NCBI RefSeq assembly: GCF_018882335.1
Contig: NZ_JACVOS010000014.1
Location: forward strand, 1-63,586
Source of the DNA: Polynucleobacter sp. AM-25C3
Lineage (GTDB): Bacteria > Pseudomonadota > Gammaproteobacteria > Burkholderiales > Burkholderiaceae
Reading direction: 5' to 3'
Length of the DNA: 63,586 nucleotides
The notes below the pieces were generated by a model that did no database searches, was not told the origin of the DNA, and worked only from the letters and a program-made list of their open reading frames with translations. Positions 7,829 through 16,109 of the stretch are shown here, piece after piece; the stretch's first letter is position 1, and every line of letters starts with the position of its first letter. Position numbers and translations under genes: made by a program.

Positions 7829-8806
7829 TTAATCTACTTTGATATTGGCAGACTTTACTACTTTCTCCCATTTGCTGTGCTCGCTATCGGTGATTTGCGC
7901 GAGGCTCTCTGAGTTCGCAAATTGGGGATGTATTCCTTGGGCTGCCATGCGCGCCTTCAAGTCTGGATTGGTGAGGATTTTCCGAATCTCTTTTTCTATC
8001 TTGGAGATGATTGCTGGTGGCGTGCCCTTTGGGGCATAAACTGCATAGAAGTTTTCGACATCAAACTGCTTCATGCCATCTTGACCCAAAGTGGGAGCAT
8101 TGGGCATTAGTGGTGAACGCTCGCTTGCCGCAATGGCAATCGGGCGCAACTTCCCACTTTGAATATGGGGCAGGGAGGCGGTCACGCTATCAAACATCAT
8201 GGAGGTATTGCCTGCTATTAAGTCAGGTAATGCAAAGCTACTACCTTTGTAGGGAATATGTGTGCCAGTAGCGCCAATGCGCTGCATAAACAAAGTGGAC
8301 TCCAGATGGGGGAGACTGCCGTTACCTTGGGATGCGTAATTGAAGTTCCCATTCTTAGATTTAATAAACGCAATCAGCTCCGGGAGTGTTTTGGCGGGAA
8401 CGCTGGGATTAATCACAATCAGGTGCGGCACCGTACCGATGAGGGCTACAGGCGCAAAGTCTTTGCGCAAATCTGCCGGCGGATTTTTAAACAGCGCTTG
8501 AGAAATCGCCTGGTTGGTCATGGCGCTAATATGAATGGTGTAACCATCAGGAGCAGCTTTTGCAGCTGCACTCAGCCCAATCATCCCCCCAGCACCAGGC
8601 TTATTTTCAATGACTATCGATTGCCCAAGTGCCTCACCTAGCGGTGCAGTAACAGCCCGAGCAAAGATATCAGTAGATCCACCCGCTGGAAATGACAAGA
8701 TGGCAACGAGGGGTTTCTTGGGCCAATCTCCATCTGCGCTAGCTAATCCCGCTGATAAAGCAATGAAAAGTCCCCAAGCCAGACGAGCCAAGATATTTTT
8801 GTTCAC
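7829..8806 (-). CDS. Bug/TctC-family periplasmic solute-binding protein
   Basis: This 325-residue protein has a Sec signal peptide (MNKNILARLAWGLFIALSAG...ASA) and the Bug-family start PKKPLVAILSFPAGGSTDIF, then ENKPGAGGMIGLSAAAKAAPDGYT, which builds the ligand pocket. Bug proteins bind carboxylates, amino acids or nicotinate; many are orphans without TctAB permease genes, as here. It begins 8 nt after lrgB and precedes ggt, so the four minus-strand genes lrgA-lrgB-tctC-ggt look like an operon. The ligand cannot be read from sequence; a gamma-glutamyl compound is only a guess from context. Confidence 0.9.
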   Translation of the reverse strand: MNKNILARLAWGLFIALSAGLASADGDWPKKPLVAILSFPAGGSTDIFARAVTAPLGEALGQSIVIENKPGAGGMIGLSAAAKAAPDGYTIHISAMTNQAISQALFKNPPADLRKDFAPVALIGTVPHLIVINPSVPAKTLPELIAFIKSKNGNFNYASQGNGSLPHLESTLFMQRIGATGTHIPYKGSSFALPDLIAGNTSMMFDSVTASLPHIQSGKLRPIAIAASERSPLMPNAPTLGQDGMKQFDVENFYAVYAPKGTPPAIISKIEKEIRKILTNPDLKARMAAQGIHPQFANSESLAQITDSEHSKWEKVVKSANIKVD

Positions 8807-8813
8807 GAGTGCT

Positions 8814-9542
8814 TTATTTATTAAACAGGTGATACAGAATCGGAATGGCTACGGCGCTAATCACACCATTCATGCCCATGGCAAGGCTGGCGTAAGTCCC
8901 AGCCTCAGGATGAATGCTAAACGCACGAGAGGTACCAATCCCATGGGCTCCAATGCCAATTGCAAACCCGCGTTGCCACCACGCTTTCATACCAAGGGCA
9001 TTCAGAATAAAGGGCGCCAAAATGGCTCCGAGGATGCCAGTGGTTACGGCAAAGATCGCAGTCAAGGTTGGGGATACGCTAATTCGCTCTGCGATACCCA
9101 TAGCAATTGGTGCGGTCACGGATTTGGGGTACATGGCACCAGTAATGTTGGAGTCAGCCCCGAATAATTTAGCAATATTCACCGCGCTCACAATAGAGAC
9201 AAGTCCACCAACAATCAGAGAAGCAAGTAAGGGGATAGAGCGACCCTTCAAACTATTTAATCCACGATAGATGGGGATGGCCAGAGACACTGTTGCAGAG
9301 CCCAGTAGGAAGTGAATAAATTGAGCGCCCTCGAAGTAGGTCGAGTAAGGCATCTCGATAAACTGAATGACGCTAGCGACAATGATGGTGGCAATCGCAA
9401 CGGGATTGGCTAAGGGATTCTGCTTGGTGGTTTTGTAAACCCAGAGTCCAGTTTGATAAGCCGCTAGCGTAATGAATAGGGCAAATAGAGGGCTACCTGA
9501 GAGGTAAACCCAAATTTCGACAATGGAATGTTTTTCGCTCAC
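8814..9542 (-). CDS. lrgB: LrgB/CidB family membrane protein
   Basis: This 242-residue protein is almost entirely hydrophobic with about seven membrane segments. It shows LrgB signatures: FAIGIGAHGIGTSRAF near the C-terminus and KSVTAPIAMGIAER mid-protein. LrgAB/CidAB complexes were described as holin-like regulators of autolysis and, in plants and bacteria, as glycolate/lactate or pyruvate transporters. The start overlaps the lrgA stop by 4 nt, indicating translational coupling. Being co-linear with a solute-binding protein and a gamma-glutamyltransferase favours a transport role, but that is inference. Confidence 0.9.
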   Translation of the reverse strand: MSEKHSIVEIWVYLSGSPLFALFITLAAYQTGLWVYKTTKQNPLANPVAIATIIVASVIQFIEMPYSTYFEGAQFIHFLLGSATVSLAIPIYRGLNSLKGRSIPLLASLIVGGLVSIVSAVNIAKLFGADSNITGAMYPKSVTAPIAMGIAERISVSPTLTAIFAVTTGILGAILAPFILNALGMKAWWQRGFAIGIGAHGIGTSRAFSIHPEAGTYASLAMGMNGVISAVAIPILYHLFNK

Positions 9543-9892
9543 TGTTTTGCCCCATCCAGCTTGGAGCTCAAAAAGCGCACCACGATGGCGCTGGCAGCAA
9601 TCGTGAGGACTACGCTACCCACTAGGGCACTCACAATAGCTAAGGCATTTGCTTTGAGCTGAGGCAAAAACAAGACCACACCAACAGCTGCCGGCACAAA
9701 CAAGAGGCCGAAATACTGAATGAAGCCATCTGCAACCAGAGCTAATTCAGGGTTGATACCTTTACGGAAGACTAGCCAGAGTATCAGCAGCACCAAGCCA
9801 ATCACAGGGCCCGGCAGGGTAGGCAGAGCAAACTTGGAGATCAGCTCACCAAGACTCTGAAAAAAGAGGATTTGGACGAGTCCGGAGATCAT
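9539..9892 (-). CDS. lrgA: CidA/LrgA family holin-like membrane protein
   Basis: This 117-residue protein has four hydrophobic segments and the CidA/LrgA pattern FALPTLPGPVIGLVLLILWL followed by FVPAAVGVVLF. Length and topology match the family. It is the first gene of the minus-strand lrgA-lrgB-tctC-ggt run and overlaps lrgB by 4 nt. It acts with LrgB in the cytoplasmic membrane, either in murein hydrolase control or small carboxylate export. purU lies 24 nt upstream on the same strand, so transcription may begin farther back. Confidence 0.85.
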   Translation of the reverse strand: MISGLVQILFFQSLGELISKFALPTLPGPVIGLVLLILWLVFRKGINPELALVADGFIQYFGLLFVPAAVGVVLFLPQLKANALAIVSALVGSVVLTIAASAIVVRFLSSKLDGAKQ

Positions 9893-9916
9893 CTAATGTG
9901 TTCTCCGTATTTCATC

Positions 9917-10771
9917 TTAATCAGAGAAGACGACAGAAGTAGCGCCGTTAATCAGCACGCGGTCATGCAAGTAGTAGCGTAGGGCACGGGATAGTACCGT
10001 ACGCTCTAGATCGCGACCCTTACGAACCAAATCTTCTGGACTGTCGCCATGGGTAACTCGAGTAACGTCCTGCTCAATAATCGGACCTTCATCTAAGTCG
10101 CTCGTGACAAAGTGCGCTGTAGCGCCAATGAGCTTAATGCCGCGGGCATGCGCTTGATGATAGGGCTTCGCACCCTTAAAGCTTGGCAGGAATGAATGAT
10201 GAACGTTGATGCATCGACCAGATAACTTGGTTGACAAATCGTCGGAGAGAATTTGCATATAGCGCGCTAAGATCACCATATCCGCTTTTGAGTCAGCAAC
10301 GATTTCTAAGAGTTTGGCTTCTTGAGCTGGTTTGGTCTCCGGCGTTACAGGCAGGTGATAAAACGGAATGTCTGCAAAATCAATGCTTGAATAAACCTCG
10401 CGCGGGTGATTAGAAACGATCCCGCAAATAACCATTGGTAATTCGCCGATACGCCAGCGATAGAGTAAGTCTACTAAGCAGTGGTCCAACTTTGATGCCA
10501 TGATCAGCACGCGCTTTAAATCCTTTACAGCGCGCAGGTCCCAGGTGAGATCAAAGCGTTTGGCAATATCTACAAATCCCGCTCTCAGAGTCTTGGCATC
10601 AGCACTACAACTAAAACTCACACGCATAAAGAAGCGCTTAGAAGCTTTGTCATCAAATTGCTGGGCTTCTTCAATGTCGCCACCCAGTTCAAAGATATAG
10701 GTTGATACAGCAGCAACAATACCTGGGCGGTTAGGGCAGGTAAGTGTGAGGTAATAGTTTTCTGAGGTCAT
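9917..10771 (-). CDS. purU: Formyltetrahydrofolate deformylase
   Basis: This 284-residue protein has an N-terminal ACT domain (residues 6-80, LTLTCPNRPGIVAAVSTYIF) and a C-terminal formyltransferase-fold domain. The catalytic region is INVHHSFLPSFKGAKPYHQA, with the later conserved DLDEGPIIEQD, giving the Asn-His-Asp set of the family. PurU hydrolyses 10-formyl-tetrahydrofolate to formate and tetrahydrofolate, keeping the one-carbon pool balanced and feeding formate for purine synthesis. Length is typical. The released formate could be used by the formate dehydrogenase encoded at 38.6-43.4 kb, though the genes are not linked. Confidence 0.95.
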   Translation of the reverse strand: MTSENYYLTLTCPNRPGIVAAVSTYIFELGGDIEEAQQFDDKASKRFFMRVSFSCSADAKTLRAGFVDIAKRFDLTWDLRAVKDLKRVLIMASKLDHCLVDLLYRWRIGELPMVICGIVSNHPREVYSSIDFADIPFYHLPVTPETKPAQEAKLLEIVADSKADMVILARYMQILSDDLSTKLSGRCINVHHSFLPSFKGAKPYHQAHARGIKLIGATAHFVTSDLDEGPIIEQDVTRVTHGDSPEDLVRKGRDLERTVLSRALRYYLHDRVLINGATSVVFSD

Positions 10772-10858
10772 GGCTTCAATATCGGGAAAGATTGCTTTTA
10801 AGGCCCAATTTTAGACTGCTTATGCAAGGGCCGTAAAAAGGAGGCCTCAGCCTGCGGA

Positions 10859-11266
10859 CTATTGCTTGGCTTTGGGGATTGCGATATCGGCGGGGCCTAA
10901 ATAGGGTTCGCTCATATCTTTTACTGCCGGAATGGGGATGTCCACGCAAATGGGTTTTGATCCTAAGGCATTCAGAAAATTACAGTCTTGTTTGGTGGCT
11001 GCTGAGGCAGCATGCTCTAAAGGGGATTTCCCCGTTGTTGCGGTAGAAATAGCGCTTGCTGCAGTCGAGGGATTGGCAACGGCTACAGAGACGGCTGCAG
11101 TACCTACAGAGCTAGCGGCAGCAGTCGTAGAGCTACCCAAGGCTAGAAGTGGTGCTGCACAGCCAGCGAGACCTAAGAAAAGGGCTATGCCGCCTATGGT
11201 TAAGCTTGTATAAAAGAAAAAAGCAGACCAGCCCGATGGGTTTGGCCTGCTTAGCTGAGCTGTCAA
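10859..11266 (-). CDS. Small exported lipoprotein, start uncertain
   Basis: The frame encodes a hydrophobic stretch GGIALFLGLAGC, where LAGC is a lipobox, then an Ala/Ser/Thr-rich linker and a C-terminal region with two more cysteines (QDCNFLNALGSKPICVDI). The family is not recognised. The start is a problem: the first ATG in frame (11347) lies 71 nt inside the upstream gene, and the only alternative before the lipobox is TTG at 11264-11266. A terminator hairpin (11213-11252) falls between that TTG and the lipobox, so the N-terminus or the reading frame may be damaged. Confidence 0.5.
   Translation of the reverse strand: MTAQLSRPNPSGWSAFFFYTSLTIGGIALFLGLAGCAAPLLALGSSTTAAASSVGTAAVSVAVANPSTAASAISTATTGKSPLEHAASAATKQDCNFLNALGSKPICVDIPIPAVKDMSEPYLGPADIAIPKAKQ
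11213..11252 (-). terminator. Rho-independent terminator of the 11277-11684 gene
   Basis: On the minus strand AAGCAGGCCA pairs with TGGTCTGCTT (one G-T pair) and is followed by a run of T. It lies inside the possible 5' end of the next gene. Confidence 0.7.
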
Positions 11267-11276
11267 GAAGATGGGT

Positions 11277-11684
11277 TTATTTGCGTTGGCAAACAACGTT
11301 AAAGACTCCGGCCGCCCAAGATTCACTGACAACAGGTTCGAATTCACTATTCGGGGTTTTGTTATCAGAAACTACTTTGCCGGTACCCTTATTGCCAGCA
11401 AACTCTTTGTATTCAATTGGGCGGTAGCTAATAGCGGGGCAGTTGTATTCATTGATGCCGATGATTGAGTTAACAGGCTGCTTTGTTTTTGGATTCACAC
11501 CTGGCTTTTTAAAATCCAACATCGACATAATTTGCGCTTTTTCGCCAGAATCACTAATGGTGTCTAGATCTACATAAACCACCATTACCTCATTTGCGCC
11601 CAACTCTTTCCAGGCAGCAAAGCTATTGGAAAGTGGCAACAGAGTCAAGGCCGTAAAGATAGTGAGTGCGTGTATTTTTTTCAT
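11277..11684 (-). CDS. Exported surface-adhesin-E-like protein
   Basis: The start at 11684 (MKKIHALTIFTALTLLPLSN) gives a clean Sec signal peptide ending SFA; an upstream ATG at 11732 would add 16 residues before it and is less likely. The mature part begins AWKELGANEVMVVYVDLDTI and ends ESWAAGVFNVVCQ, the pattern of the Adhesin_E (PF16747) family of small periplasmic or surface proteins: conserved tryptophans, YVD-DTI and the C-terminal VVC. Function in this lineage is unknown. A terminator follows the stop. Confidence 0.7.
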   Translation of the reverse strand: MKKIHALTIFTALTLLPLSNSFAAWKELGANEVMVVYVDLDTISDSGEKAQIMSMLDFKKPGVNPKTKQPVNSIIGINEYNCPAISYRPIEYKEFAGNKGTGKVVSDNKTPNSEFEPVVSESWAAGVFNVVCQRK

Positions 11685-11754
11685 GATGTGTGACGTATTG
11701 GTTAAATGGATAAGACTTAGGTAAGACCTCAAGAATCATTCTAAACTCCCTAGC

Positions 11755-14220
11755 TTATTTTTCCTTAATATTCAGATTCAGCTGTCGGTTGATCTTTTGG
11801 GGCTTCATTTGGAGGGGGAGATATTCATTTTTAGCCCAGAGTGCGCTCATATTTCGGTAGAGCTTGCTTTGTACCCAGCCTGATTGCCCAGTTTGATAAA
11901 TAAAGAGGGATTGCTCTAAATCCGAAAGATCGTAGAGTGTCCGCAGGCTGGGGGCCTGCTTGGTTTCAAAGGGATTCTCAGCCCTAAGGAGCTCGAGTCG
12001 CCCGACATTAATCGTGAAGCTATCCCCCGGAAATGGCTGGGTTAAATTGAAGAGGCTTCCAATCAGCGGAACCTTGCTTAAAGGGCGATGTTCTGAGACG
12101 GCGATATGCGCGTTACCCCAAGCCCAATTTTTTGGATTACCGCCAAATTGCGAACGCAGTTGTTCTAGTGCTTTATCCAATGCAGCATTTGAGGCATCAG
12201 CACAGCTCTCGATCTGCTCTGTTTGGGGATCGTTACACCAGAGACTATCGGGGTTTTGTAACTGCAGTATCAGGGCTTGCCTGAAGTTGCGCGTGCCGTA
12301 ATTCTCTGTAAACAAATAGCTCAAGCGAGAAAAGAGTTTGCGAGTGAGTTGATCGGCCCAGGCATTAAAAATGAGCGCACCAGGGCTATCTATTCTCATA
12401 TCGCCATCAAAGTTTCTGCTGAGCTCGATAGCTTGTTGAGCTAGCGGATGTGTTGATTGGGCAGATTTGAATAAGTCTAATAATGGTGTGGCACCTAAAG
12501 AGACGGTATCAGCCTGCATGGATTTCATAGAAGCAAGATCATGACTTGATTTGCCTTTAATTAAATCCACAATTCTGTCGTAGCGAGTTGGTAGTTCCCA
12601 GTCACCCGTTAATGGATTGGGATCGTTGCTAGCCAATATTTTTTGGTTGGCAGTAGTAATCCAATTGCTATCTGGATTATTTCTATTGAGCAGCTGGTCG
12701 AATGGAACATATCCGGTCCAGTCATACTGCTTCTCCCAACCCAGTGCTGGGGCTACACCATATAACCCTTGATGCAGGGTGCGCTTGGGTGCAACGCCGG
12801 CCGCCTGAAAAGAAATATTTCCATCTACATCTGCCATCACCACGTTCTGCATGGGTGCATAGTTTTTGCGCAGCGCTTGCTTAAATGTATCCAAATCTTT
12901 GGCATGGTTCATCTCAAGCAAACCAGCGACAGATTGATTTTCAACATCCAAGGCGGTCCAGCGTAATGCCAGGACATAGTGATCTGTATCAATTGCCCGT
13001 TTAGCTCGTGCATACGATTCGGAAATCACAGGGCCGTGTCGTGTCTCTTTAACTAAAAAACGTAAAGGAGGCTCGCCTTTGACGTCGATGATTTCTTGGC
13101 GAACTTTAAAAGGGAGTGGGCCCTCAGGGCCGCGATAGACACCAGGATTTTTGGGGTCTAGTTGCTCAATATATAAATCTTGAACATCTGGACCCGTGTT
13201 CGTAAAGCTCCAAGCAAACTTATCTGTTCTACCCAAAACAACTGCTGGAACGCCGGGAAGGGTAGCGCCAATGACATTGAGGCCTGGCGCCTCTAAGTGA
13301 GCCATATACCAAATGGCAGGAGCAGAGAGGCCTAGGTGAGGATCGTTTGCTAGCAAGGGCTTGCCAGATGCAGTTAGCTTGCCGCTTAACGCCCAATTGT
13401 TAGAGCCAATACCGTCTTTTCCGCCAGGTATTTCATTGAGCACCAGCTCGGTAGCGGGAAGCTTATTGGATTTTTGATCTCTTGCGAGTGGATTTGGATT
13501 AAAGACATTGATATCGCGATAGATCTTGGCAAAGTCAACATGACTCACTGGTTCACCAGGTGTATAAGCTGGCATCACTTCCCATACTTGCTTGGTTGTT
13601 AAGAATTGCGATAGCTCCAGGCGTTGCAATTCTTTATGCCAGTTACCGCCAAGATCAAGTGCCATCATCAACATCCAGGCCACACTATCAGTAGGCGACC
13701 AATGTCCTGGCTTAGAGCCAGTTAAAAAGTACTCAACAGGTAGCGCCCAACCTAAGTGCGCATTACCCGCATTAACTCCATCCGCATAAGACTGCAGCAA
13801 TCGCTTCGTAGCAATGGGGTAGTGATCAAATTGTTTTTCAGCTGCATGCTTAATACCTAGCGTACGAATAAAGCGATCAATTGCTACAGTTTCTTTGCCA
13901 AGAATTTCAGAGAGGCGCCCACTCGCTAGGCGACGATTAATTTCCATTTGCCAGGAACGTTCACTAGCATGTAAGTACCCTAGAGCGAAGAGTGCGTCAG
14001 TAGAGCTCTTTGCCTCAATATGGGGTATGTCGCTCTCGTCAAAAGTGATGACAACGGAATCGCCCAAGCTTTTAATCACTCGTTTACCAGAGGGATTGGT
14101 TTGAGCGGAGAGTAAGTAGATTATTCCGACAGCGATAGCCAGAACTAGGGCTGTAGAACCCAGCCAGAAGATGCCTTTGAAGAGGGTTTTAAGGCCTGAG
14201 CTCGGGGTGGGAATTTTCAT
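11755..14220 (-). CDS. Penicillin acylase family N-terminal-nucleophile hydrolase
   Basis: The start at 14220 gives MKIPTPSSGL and a signal-anchor (WLGSTALVLAIAVGIIYLL); a longer frame to 14289 adds residues without a signal and is rejected. The domain order is that of penicillin acylases: an alpha chain starting VVITFDESDIPHIEAKS, then the processing and catalytic serine in GIGSNNWALSG, then KPLLANDPHLGLSAPAIWY. These periplasmic enzymes cleave amides such as beta-lactam side chains or acyl-homoserine lactones. The substrate is unknown here; quorum quenching or polyamine amide cleavage are possible. Length (821 aa) is normal for the group. Confidence 0.9.
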   Translation of the reverse strand: MKIPTPSSGLKTLFKGIFWLGSTALVLAIAVGIIYLLSAQTNPSGKRVIKSLGDSVVITFDESDIPHIEAKSSTDALFALGYLHASERSWQMEINRRLASGRLSEILGKETVAIDRFIRTLGIKHAAEKQFDHYPIATKRLLQSYADGVNAGNAHLGWALPVEYFLTGSKPGHWSPTDSVAWMLMMALDLGGNWHKELQRLELSQFLTTKQVWEVMPAYTPGEPVSHVDFAKIYRDINVFNPNPLARDQKSNKLPATELVLNEIPGGKDGIGSNNWALSGKLTASGKPLLANDPHLGLSAPAIWYMAHLEAPGLNVIGATLPGVPAVVLGRTDKFAWSFTNTGPDVQDLYIEQLDPKNPGVYRGPEGPLPFKVRQEIIDVKGEPPLRFLVKETRHGPVISESYARAKRAIDTDHYVLALRWTALDVENQSVAGLLEMNHAKDLDTFKQALRKNYAPMQNVVMADVDGNISFQAAGVAPKRTLHQGLYGVAPALGWEKQYDWTGYVPFDQLLNRNNPDSNWITTANQKILASNDPNPLTGDWELPTRYDRIVDLIKGKSSHDLASMKSMQADTVSLGATPLLDLFKSAQSTHPLAQQAIELSRNFDGDMRIDSPGALIFNAWADQLTRKLFSRLSYLFTENYGTRNFRQALILQLQNPDSLWCNDPQTEQIESCADASNAALDKALEQLRSQFGGNPKNWAWGNAHIAVSEHRPLSKVPLIGSLFNLTQPFPGDSFTINVGRLELLRAENPFETKQAPSLRTLYDLSDLEQSLFIYQTGQSGWVQSKLYRNMSALWAKNEYLPLQMKPQKINRQLNLNIKEK

Positions 14221-14353
14221 GGGAATAGTGTAGTGGGTTTGGCTCAAGCGCAGTCGAACCTCAATGAAAGCAGGCTTCCCGCCACCCATGGGTCACGCAT
14301 GTTAAAATTTTGCTTGTCTTGATTTATTTAGTACGGCTTTATTGCTCGTGCGA

Positions 14354-14442
14354 GCCCGAGTGGTGAAATCGGTAGACACAGCAGATTTAAAATCTGCCGA
14401 CTCAAAAAAGTCGTGCCGGTTCGATTCCGGCCTCGGGCACCA
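14354..14442 (+). tRNA. tRNA-Leu (anticodon TAA)
   Basis: Acceptor GCCCGAG (14354-14360) pairs with CTCGGGC (14432-14438), followed by discriminator A and an encoded CCA. The anticodon arm GCAGA/TCTGC holds the loop TTTAAAA (anticodon TAA), and a long class II variable arm follows. The last 16 bases plus one are duplicated at 16110-16126. Confidence 0.97.
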
Positions 14443-14443
14443 A
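14427..14443 (+). repeat. attL: tRNA-Leu 3' end, direct repeat copy 1
   Basis: CCGGCCTCGGGCACCAA, part of the functional tRNA-Leu. It is identical over 17 bp to 16110-16126; the flanking bases differ on both sides. Confidence 0.8.
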
Positions 14444-14550
14444 AGATTACTTTTTAATTCCCACTAAAAAGTAACATGCAGTAAACATAAGGGTTTGCGG
14501 TCTTATGGTTCTGGTACATTCTTGCAAAAAGGAATCTTTTAGAACTCACT

Positions 14551-14568
14551 TCCCGATAAAAATCCCGA
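14551..14568 (+). repeat. Paired TCCCGA motif, left arm
   Basis: TCCCGA at 14551-14556 and 14563-14568 (12 bp start to start). A matching pair lies near the other end at 16052-16068. Possible integrase arm-binding sites. Confidence 0.35.
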
Positions 14569-14605
14569 CTCAAATGCTTATTAATTTATCTATTTTGTTG
14601 GGCAA

Positions 14606-14630
14606 TAAAAAAGCCCCGATAGGGGCTTTC
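14606..14630 (-). terminator. Rho-independent terminator of the HEPN operon
   Basis: AAAGCCCC (14610-14617) and GGGGCTTT (14622-14629) form the stem. On the minus strand the run of T follows, 24 nt after the HEPN gene stop. Confidence 0.85.
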
Positions 14631-14653
14631 TATGTGATGCGTATTAAGTATGC

Positions 14654-15031
14654 TTAGCTAGTTAATTCGTCGATAGTAGAGATTAACTTTTTAGAATTGG
14701 CAATTGCCTCTTCTGCATCACCTAATTCAAATACATCAAGGGTTTTATAGTCGGCCGTCACTCTCATTGTTCTTAGAGCTGTTAGTTGGTAGGCCGCAGA
14801 CCTAGATTTCAATGCTTTTTCAACCCTTAATCTTCTAATTAGGGCTTCATGAACACCCACTCCATCGGATAGTGCTGAAATGGGTGCGAGCTTAGCGTCA
14901 ACATACTCTTGTGTGTGCAGAAAGGCTCCATAGTAGGATCTACTAATGGCAGATCGCAACCCAGCTTCATTTAGAGGGTTCGAGAGTAGGCTTTCTGCAA
15001 ACTCTATAAAGTCTAGTGGTTTAATTGGCAT
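14654..15031 (-). CDS. HEPN-domain protein (UPF0332-like)
   Basis: This 125-residue protein starts at 15031 (MPIKPLDFIEFAESLL); a longer start at 15064 would overlap the upstream gene by 44 nt. Pattern: LRSAISRSYYGAFLHTQEYV, then GVGVHEALIRRLR, then LRTMRVTADYKTLD. This is the HEPN order, with R90-x4-Y95 in place of the usual R-x4-6-H, a variant seen in UPF0332-like members. HEPN proteins are often RNases or toxins in defence and TA systems, neutralised by a partner. The start overlaps the previous gene by 11 nt (ATGCCAATTAA), so translation is coupled. It is cargo of the tRNA-Leu element. Confidence 0.7.
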   Translation of the reverse strand: MPIKPLDFIEFAESLLSNPLNEAGLRSAISRSYYGAFLHTQEYVDAKLAPISALSDGVGVHEALIRRLRVEKALKSRSAAYQLTALRTMRVTADYKTLDVFELGDAEEAIANSKKLISTIDELTS

Positions 15032-15815
15032 CAGAGATAGTTTGCCGTAGCCCACAAACTCCAAATGTAATTAGATCGGATTGAGTATCATCTCCAAATT
15101 CCTCAATTATCTTTTCACCAATTTCCCAGGAAAGGTCAACTCTTTCATCCAAAGGAGCGTCAATTTGAAAGTGGATTGCAATTGATCCGTTCGGATTTGA
15201 GCTAACCAAATTACGCTCAGGAGAGTGACCCTTTGAAATCAAATGATTCAATGCAAAGTCATATCTTAGATCAACATCTTTTTGAGATAAGCTCATGCGT
15301 TTAGCTAGTTCGGTGAACTTGGTGCTAAGTTCACCGAATATAGAAGTTTGTATTCTAGGGTTTGAGTGAACCACGTATTCCCTCACTTCGCTTAACTTAA
15401 AAAAATTCACAATATTTATGTTTAAAAATAGTAAAACAGCAACGTCGTTTTCTGATAGTTTTTGGGTGTAATCGAAATCATTTAGGGTTGTGCGAAGACG
15501 GTCAATTTCCTTTAGTCTCCACAAAAATCCTGCATACATCAAGTCTAATTCATGCGAGTTACTCAGAGACTTTATTTTTTCATGTGCATCTATTACAAAT
15601 TCTGCTCTGCCCAAGATTGTGTTGGCATACATAATTGTTTTGTAGCTATTTAAAATGATCAGGCCGTCATTAGAATTCGCAATAATTCGCTCAGCATCTT
15701 GAATTATTCTTCTTATAGGGAATGTATTTTCAGATGATTTACGACTATCTAGTGCGATAAGCTGCTCCATCCACTTTGGTGCAATTTGTTGTGGTACGGG
15801 TGCTTGCCTCATCAT
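15021..15815 (-). CDS. Unknown partner protein of the HEPN gene
   Basis: I do not recognise this 264-residue protein. It is mostly predicted helical: residues 35-115 alternate short helices (RIIQDAERIIANSNDGLIIL, NTILGRAEFVIDAHEKI), reminiscent of a helical repeat. It ends with a strand-rich region (SIAIHFQIDAPLDERVDLSW, DLITFGVCG). No nucleotidyltransferase GGS/DxD, Walker or HTH motif is visible. It overlaps the HEPN gene by 11 nt, is AT-rich, and shares its terminator. As the first gene of a two-gene unit it could be the antitoxin or sensor of the HEPN protein; this is inference from position. Confidence 0.6.
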   Translation of the reverse strand: MMRQAPVPQQIAPKWMEQLIALDSRKSSENTFPIRRIIQDAERIIANSNDGLIILNSYKTIMYANTILGRAEFVIDAHEKIKSLSNSHELDLMYAGFLWRLKEIDRLRTTLNDFDYTQKLSENDVAVLLFLNINIVNFFKLSEVREYVVHSNPRIQTSIFGELSTKFTELAKRMSLSQKDVDLRYDFALNHLISKGHSPERNLVSSNPNGSIAIHFQIDAPLDERVDLSWEIGEKIIEEFGDDTQSDLITFGVCGLRQTISDAN

Positions 15816-16109
15816 ATAAATCTTAGAGCCTTATTCTGAATGGTTATCTTTGTGCTGTCACTAATTAAATGCTGTGGGCGCTGTTTTTCTGCACAAGATA
15901 CAGGCTTATTTTAGCAACCGATGATTTGTTAAGCTGTAATTAATGTCTTGATTCCCATAAGGGGCAACGAAGCTATTTTTGATAGAATATAAAATATTCT
16001 TTATAAACAATAACTTATATAATTTAACGAAGATAAATTTCTGAAATTAAATCCCGACAATTTCCCGAAAAACCCTATGTAAGTTGTTGATTTATATAGA
16101 GCGCTTCGC
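15816..16109. other. Noncoding right end of the tRNA-Leu element
   Basis: No gene is visible. It holds AGAGCCTTATTCT (15825-15837), a palindrome AGAATAT-AAA-ATATTCT (15984-16000) and the paired TCCCGA motif (16052-16068) including TTCCCGAAAAA. The words AGAGCCTTATTCT and TTCCCGAAAAA also occur beside the tRNA-His fragment. It is AT-rich and probably contains the HEPN operon promoter reading leftward plus integrase arm sites. Confidence 0.45.

Noticed and set aside
8610..9167. 185-residue open frame on the plus strand across lrgB and the Bug gene
   Set aside because: It is antisense to two well-supported genes and has a composition typical of an antisense shadow.
13592..13789. Antisense frames within the penicillin acylase gene
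   Set aside because: They lie within a conserved coding region with no independent start signal.
14220..14289. Longer penicillin acylase start at 14289
   Set aside because: It adds 23 residues before the signal anchor; ATG 14220 starts a standard export signal.
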